This document shows positions 7,620 to 11,060 of a stretch of 11,060 nucleotides of DNA, piece by piece. Every line of letters starts with the position of its first letter. Position 1 is the stretch's first letter. Source of the stretch: Bacteroidales bacterium (GTDB taxonomy: Bacteria; Bacteroidota; Bacteroidia; Bacteroidales; BM520); contig JALNXP010000056.1 of NCBI GenBank assembly GCA_023230285.1, positions 1 through 11,060 on the forward strand, given 5' to 3'. Under the pieces are notes generated by a model, which was given only the letters and a program-made list of their open reading frames with translations, had not been told where the DNA came from and ran no database searches. The position numbers and the translations under genes are program-made.

Positions 7620-7627
7620 CAAATTTA
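7620..7627 (-). promoter_or_regulatory. candidate -7 box for the TPR-sigma operon
   Basis: On the minus strand the bases read TAAATTTG, a perfect match to the Bacteroidetes -7 consensus TAnnTTTG. It lies 32 bp before the ATG at 7588, giving a leader of roughly 25 nt. No convincing TTTG -33 element is seen at the usual 19-21 bp spacing, so this rests on the -7 box and position alone. Confidence 0.4.
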
Positions 7628-7674
7628 GTCAAAAATTCTTATATGGTTGCTATTATTTTAGGATTTAATAATTA

Positions 7675-7692
7675 AATCCCCAATGGGGGATT
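7675..7692. promoter_or_regulatory. short perfect inverted repeat in the divergent intergenic region
   Basis: AATCCCC (7675-7681) and GGGGATT (7686-7692) form a 7-bp perfect stem around a 4-base loop. It is the only G/C-dense spot in an otherwise AT-rich 258-bp spacer between the divergent TPR and epimerase genes. There is no T-run on either side, so it is not a convincing terminator. An operator for a dimeric regulator, or a chance palindrome, are both possible. Confidence 0.35.
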
Positions 7693-7809
7693 CATTAGCA
7701 TTGCGAAAGTACAATAAAGAATTGAGAAATATAGATTTAAAAATGTGATTTTTCGCTTTCTTATTCTATAAAAATTGATCAAACTGCGCGAAAATACAAT
7801 TTTTTCATG

Positions 7810-7817
7810 TAATTTTG
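7810..7817 (+). promoter_or_regulatory. candidate -7 box for the aldose 1-epimerase gene
   Basis: TAATTTTG matches the Bacteroidetes -7 consensus TAnnTTTG perfectly. It sits 29 bp before the ATG at 7847 and 50 bp before the preferred ATG at 7868. No clear -33 TTTG is found at 19-21 bp upstream. Confidence 0.42.
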
Positions 7818-7867
7818 TGACTTCTATTTAACAATATAGTTTTATTATGTTCCAAAATCAAAAAATC

Positions 7868-8995
7868 ATGAAATATAAAATCTTACTGCTGCTATCAATC
7901 ACTTTTGTTGTTGCAGCCTGCAATTCTAAAAACGCAACAAATTCTAATCTTATTCCTCAAAAATTTGATGATCAAATCGATGGAAAGCCGGTCTCTCTTA
8001 TAACTCTGAAAAATAATGCCGGCATGGAGGTTTGTATTACAAACTTCGGTGGTAGAATAGTGTCGATTTTTCTGCCGGATAAAAATGGAGAACTTCGTGA
8101 TGTCGCTCTCGGCTTTGATAATATTAAAGACTATGAGAATATCCCTTCCGATTTCGGCGCTTCTATAGGTAGATATGCTAACAGAATTAATAAAGGCAAA
8201 TTTGTACTTGATGGTGATACTATACAACTGCCGTGCAATAATTTCGGACATTGTCTTCACGGTGGTCCAAATGGCTGGCAATATAAAGTGTATGATGTTG
8301 TTTATCAGACAGATAGTTCTTTAACACTATCTTTAACTTCCCCTGATAAAGACTCAAATTTTCCGGGTGAAGTAATCGCTAATGTCGATTTTTTGCTTGC
8401 CAATGATAATGCTATAAAAATTTCTTATTCTGCCGTTAGCGATAAAAAGACGATAATAAATATGACAAATCACACTTATTTTAATCTTTCCGGCAACCCG
8501 TCAGAAGCTGTCACTGAAGATGTTCTCTACTTAAATGCCGATTTTTTTACTCCTGTTGACAGTACTTTTATGACGACAGGCGAGATACTTCCTGTAGAGA
8601 ATACTCCTATGGATTTTACTGTGGCTAAGAAAATAGGTCAAGATATTGATGCTGATTATATTCAGCTTAAAAATGGCAGAGGCTACGACCACAATTGGGT
8701 GTTGAATACAGCCGGCGACATTAATACTGTTGCGGCTTCGCTTTACTGTCCCGCAAGCGGCATTATACTTGAGGTGTTTACTACAGAGCCGGGAATACAA
8801 GTTTATTCCGGTAATTTCTTAGATGGAACAGTCGCCGGAAAAAACGGTATTACTTATCAAAAGCATTCTGCTATCTGTCTTGAAACTCAGCATTATCCGG
8901 ATTCTCCTAACAAACCGAACTGGCTGCCGTCTGTAGTGCTAACGCCGGAAAGACAATATACGTCTCAGACGATATATAAATTTTCTACTCGTTAA
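7868..8995 (+). CDS. galM: aldose 1-epimerase (mutarotase), lipoprotein form
   Basis: 375 residues from the ATG at 7868; an in-frame ATG at 7847 would add seven polar residues before the signal, so the later start is preferred. Interconverts alpha and beta anomers of aldoses such as galactose and glucose. The N-terminus MKYKILLLLSITFVVAAC is a lipoprotein signal (lipobox VAAC, Cys18), placing the enzyme on the envelope rather than in the cytoplasm. GalM active-site features are all present: Arg102 (GRYANRI), His131 (LHGG), His202 (NHTYFNL), Asp274 (YDHNW) and the catalytic base Glu339 (CLETQHYPDSPN). Length is normal for the family plus the signal. The gene stands alone on the plus strand and its 3' end overlaps the convergent lnt gene by 11 bp. 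An envelope location fits handling of sugars released by extracellular polysaccharide breakdown. Confidence 0.94.
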   Translation: MKYKILLLLSITFVVAACNSKNATNSNLIPQKFDDQIDGKPVSLITLKNNAGMEVCITNFGGRIVSIFLPDKNGELRDVALGFDNIKDYENIPSDFGASIGRYANRINKGKFVLDGDTIQLPCNNFGHCLHGGPNGWQYKVYDVVYQTDSSLTLSLTSPDKDSNFPGEVIANVDFLLANDNAIKISYSAVSDKKTIINMTNHTYFNLSGNPSEAVTEDVLYLNADFFTPVDSTFMTTGEILPVENTPMDFTVAKKIGQDIDADYIQLKNGRGYDHNWVLNTAGDINTVAASLYCPASGIILEVFTTEPGIQVYSGNFLDGTVAGKNGITYQKHSAICLETQHYPDSPNKPNWLPSVVLTPERQYTSQTIYKFSTR

Positions 8996-10613
8996 CTTTG
9001 TTCGTGATTATCCTGTTTATGATAGCGATGAATACTAACATCAACCCTATAATTGCAGAAATGTGAGCAATATAATCTCCATATCTCGAATAGAAAGTTT
9101 TTGTGTTATTCAAATTTATCTTTTCTCTGAACACAGCTTTTACCCAATAGTCTGTAGCGTTAGATATTTCTCCTCTTTGATTAATAGTACAAGACCTTCC
9201 TGTATTTGCCGACCTTGCTATGCTTCTTCTTGTTTCAACAGCCAGCACTGAAGCGTAAGCGCAATGTTGTTTGTATCCCTGAGTGTCGCCCCACCAACCA
9301 TCATTTGTGGAAATAAATATAACATTAGCTCCATTTTTAATGAAATTGGTGACAAATTCACCGAAGATAGATTCGTAGCATATTATAGATGCAATCTTAA
9401 CTCTTTTATCCGGACTGACAAAAGGAATTTCTTCTTTGTCAATGCCTAAAGAGCCGACTGTGCCGCCTAAGTCTAAAGCATAATTTTCTATAAATTTAAG
9501 GTATTTGATGTACGGCATGCGCTCAACACCCGGAGTCAATCTTGATTTGTGGCGTTTTTGTATTTTGAAGGTTGTATCTATATATAGATTAGTGTTGTAC
9601 GCATCATAATATGAGTCGTGATTGTTGAATTTACGTGCTGTAGGCTCTAACGGCTCTCCTTTTTGGTATAATTTGTATGTGGAAGCGCCTATTATCATGG
9701 CTGCATTCGGTGCCTTTGAACCGATGCCTTTCCTTATTCGCGAAATATATAAGGCTTCATCTAATTGATGCTCAAATGTGCCGCCTTGCAACACAGACTC
9801 AGGACATACAATGTAATCTACATTCTCGTCTAATAAAGAATCCGACTGTATGAATAAATTGTCGATTATCTGATTTACCGTTAAAGAATATTGCTCATCA
9901 AAAGGGTCGTTATTTGGCTGATAAACAACAACATCAATAGGGTCTTCTTTTTCTTTATATGAGTAGAACATGATAGTGGATAATATCATGGGAACGATAA
10001 TTACTAATAAAGGTGCAATTAAATTTTTGATGAGTTTGATATAGCTTTTATCTGAGTACATAAAGTAACTTACTGCTCTGTATATTAATACGTTCGTCAC
10101 TAAAACCCATAGCGAGCCGCCAAAAACGCCCGTAAATTCGTACCATTGAATTAGTTTAATATCTGTAGCAAAAACATTTCCTAATGTAAGCCATGGAAAA
10201 TTAAGTTCCCAATGATAATGCAGAAGTTCAAAACACAGCCATGTAATAATCAGTGTCCATTGCCCTTTATCATCTTTATTGTATATCGATGTCCGAATTA
10301 AATGATAAAATTGAAAAAAAACAGTCATTACGATTGCGTTCAACAGACAGGAGACTCCGGCAGCTAAAGCTACTTTGCCTATCCACCATGTAGTTATCAA
10401 GTTGAAAATCAGAAAAGAAATGAAAGAATATCTGATTAGCAGCCATGAATGGCGCTTGACGTATGTCGATAGAGATCTTTCTACGAATAGCAGTGGCACA
10501 AAAGCAACAAATATCAATGAAGAAAAGCCATAAGTAGGCCATGCTCCCGCCATCAATAAGCCGGATAATATTGCTAAAAGTAATTCTTTGTTGTTTCTTC
10601 TCTTCTTTTTCAT
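8985..10613 (-). CDS. lnt: apolipoprotein N-acyltransferase
   Basis: 542 residues from the ATG at 10613, 19 bp after the ribonuclease R stop; an upstream in-frame TTG at 10646 would overlap that gene and is less likely. Adds the third, amide-linked acyl chain to the N-terminal Cys of lipoproteins, using phospholipid as donor. Residues about 10-220 hold the multi-helix membrane domain; about 226-490 is the periplasmic nitrilase-like domain; a last helix is at 515-535. The Glu-Lys-Cys triad is visible: Glu272 (VCPESVLQGG), Lys356 (KRHKSRLTPGVE) and Cys412 (IICYESIFGEF). Other conserved motifs are STNDGWWG (435-442) and the ETRRSIARSANTG block. Likely co-transcribed with rnr. Several lipoproteins in this window would be substrates. 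Confidence 0.95.
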   Translation of the reverse strand: MKKKRRNNKELLLAILSGLLMAGAWPTYGFSSLIFVAFVPLLFVERSLSTYVKRHSWLLIRYSFISFLIFNLITTWWIGKVALAAGVSCLLNAIVMTVFFQFYHLIRTSIYNKDDKGQWTLIITWLCFELLHYHWELNFPWLTLGNVFATDIKLIQWYEFTGVFGGSLWVLVTNVLIYRAVSYFMYSDKSYIKLIKNLIAPLLVIIVPMILSTIMFYSYKEKEDPIDVVVYQPNNDPFDEQYSLTVNQIIDNLFIQSDSLLDENVDYIVCPESVLQGGTFEHQLDEALYISRIRKGIGSKAPNAAMIIGASTYKLYQKGEPLEPTARKFNNHDSYYDAYNTNLYIDTTFKIQKRHKSRLTPGVERMPYIKYLKFIENYALDLGGTVGSLGIDKEEIPFVSPDKRVKIASIICYESIFGEFVTNFIKNGANVIFISTNDGWWGDTQGYKQHCAYASVLAVETRRSIARSANTGRSCTINQRGEISNATDYWVKAVFREKINLNNTKTFYSRYGDYIAHISAIIGLMLVFIAIINRIITNKVNE

Positions 10614-10632
10614 TATTAAATCAATTGTTAGT

Positions 10633-11060
10633 TTATTCTGCGACAATCAAGTCCATTTGTCGTTTTTGTATGTCAATATTTTTGACTGTTACCTTGATGT
10701 TGTCACCAAGTTTAAATGTTTTACCATGATGATGACCTATCACTTGATAATTTTCGTCGTCCAAGTAATAGAAGTCGTCTTTCATATCTTCCATACGAAT
10801 TAATCCTTCTGCTTTGCAAATGTTGAGTTCTACGAAGATACCCCATTTAGAAACGCCGGAGACTAAACCTTCAAATGTCTTACCGATATGGTCAGCCATA
10901 AATTCCATTTGTTTCAGCTTTGTGGAATCTCTTTCGGCATCAGCAGAGCGTTTTTCCATTTCGCTGCAATGCTCGCACTTTTCTTCGAGAGCATCAGCGT
11001 TAACAGGCTTTTTATCAGTTAGATAATTGAAAAGCAGTCTATGAACCATCAAATCGGGAT
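10633..11060 (-). CDS. rnr: ribonuclease R, C-terminal part (5' end beyond window)
   Basis: The last 142 codons or so of a 3'-5' exoribonuclease of the RNase II/R family, cut by the right edge. The reading frame enters as PDLMVHRLL, the conserved end of the RNB catalytic domain. Next comes HCSEMEKRSADAERD, a well-known RNase R motif, and then an S1 RNA-binding domain (from GKTFEGLVSGVSKWGIFVEL to VTVKNIDIQKRQMDLIV). The short tail after the S1 domain (VAE) lacks the long basic extension found in E. coli RNase R. Internal TTG/ATG codons at the right edge should not be taken as the start, because the homologous motif extends through them. The lnt gene follows after 19 bp. Confidence 0.93.
   Translation of the reverse strand, partial: PDLMVHRLLFNYLTDKKPVNADALEEKCEHCSEMEKRSADAERDSTKLKQMEFMADHIGKTFEGLVSGVSKWGIFVELNICKAEGLIRMEDMKDDFYYLDDENYQVIGHHHGKTFKLGDNIKVTVKNIDIQKRQMDLIVAE

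Noticed and set aside
11047..11052. Start of a small separate S1-domain protein near the right edge
   Set aside because: The frame continues upstream to the window edge as PDLMVHRLL, a conserved ribonuclease R sequence, so these codons are internal.

Overview
The window is AT-rich DNA from a Bacteroidetes bacterium, probably of the order Bacteroidales and probably not a well-studied species. This rests on the gene types (carboxypeptidase-regulatory-like/TPR proteins, a lipoprotein aldose 1-epimerase, a Bacteroidetes-type ECF sigma factor), on two perfect matches to the Bacteroidetes -7 promoter box TAnnTTTG, and on weak or absent Shine-Dalgarno sites. No rRNA, tRNA, transposase, CRISPR array or phage gene was seen.

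Right side (about 7.6-11.06 kb) is housekeeping. The C-terminus of ribonuclease R (cut by the right edge) is followed by apolipoprotein N-acyltransferase (lnt) on the minus strand. These converge, with an 11-bp tail overlap, on a plus-strand lipoprotein aldose 1-epimerase. A 258-bp divergent intergenic region separates the epimerase from the next block.

The rest (about 7.6 kb down to the left edge) is one minus-strand gene train. In transcription order it encodes: a secreted carboxypeptidase-regulatory-like/coiled-coil/TPR protein, interrupted by a single in-frame TAA; an ECF sigma factor; a transmembrane protein with an anti-sigma-like N-terminus, an internal C39/papain-like cysteine peptidase domain and a periplasmic regulatory-like domain; a small lipoprotein; a Wzy_C-type O-antigen ligase/polymerase with C-terminal TPRs; and an extremely cysteine-rich Tat-signal lipoprotein that runs off the left edge. 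That last gene is easily missed because it is open to the window edge and its complement carries long valine/glutamine-rich open frames. Its mature part has a cysteine at nearly every fourth residue (54 Cys in about 238 residues).

The most interesting interpretation, which is inference, is a sigma-regulated envelope system. The TPR protein and the membrane anti-sigma/C39 protein would sense and transmit a signal, and the products would be a polysaccharide or glycan ligase plus a Tat-exported CXXX-repeat lipoprotein. CXXX repeats recall the Bacteroidetes CXXX-repeat peptides that are paired with radical-SAM maturases. No maturase is visible here; the place to look is beyond the left edge.
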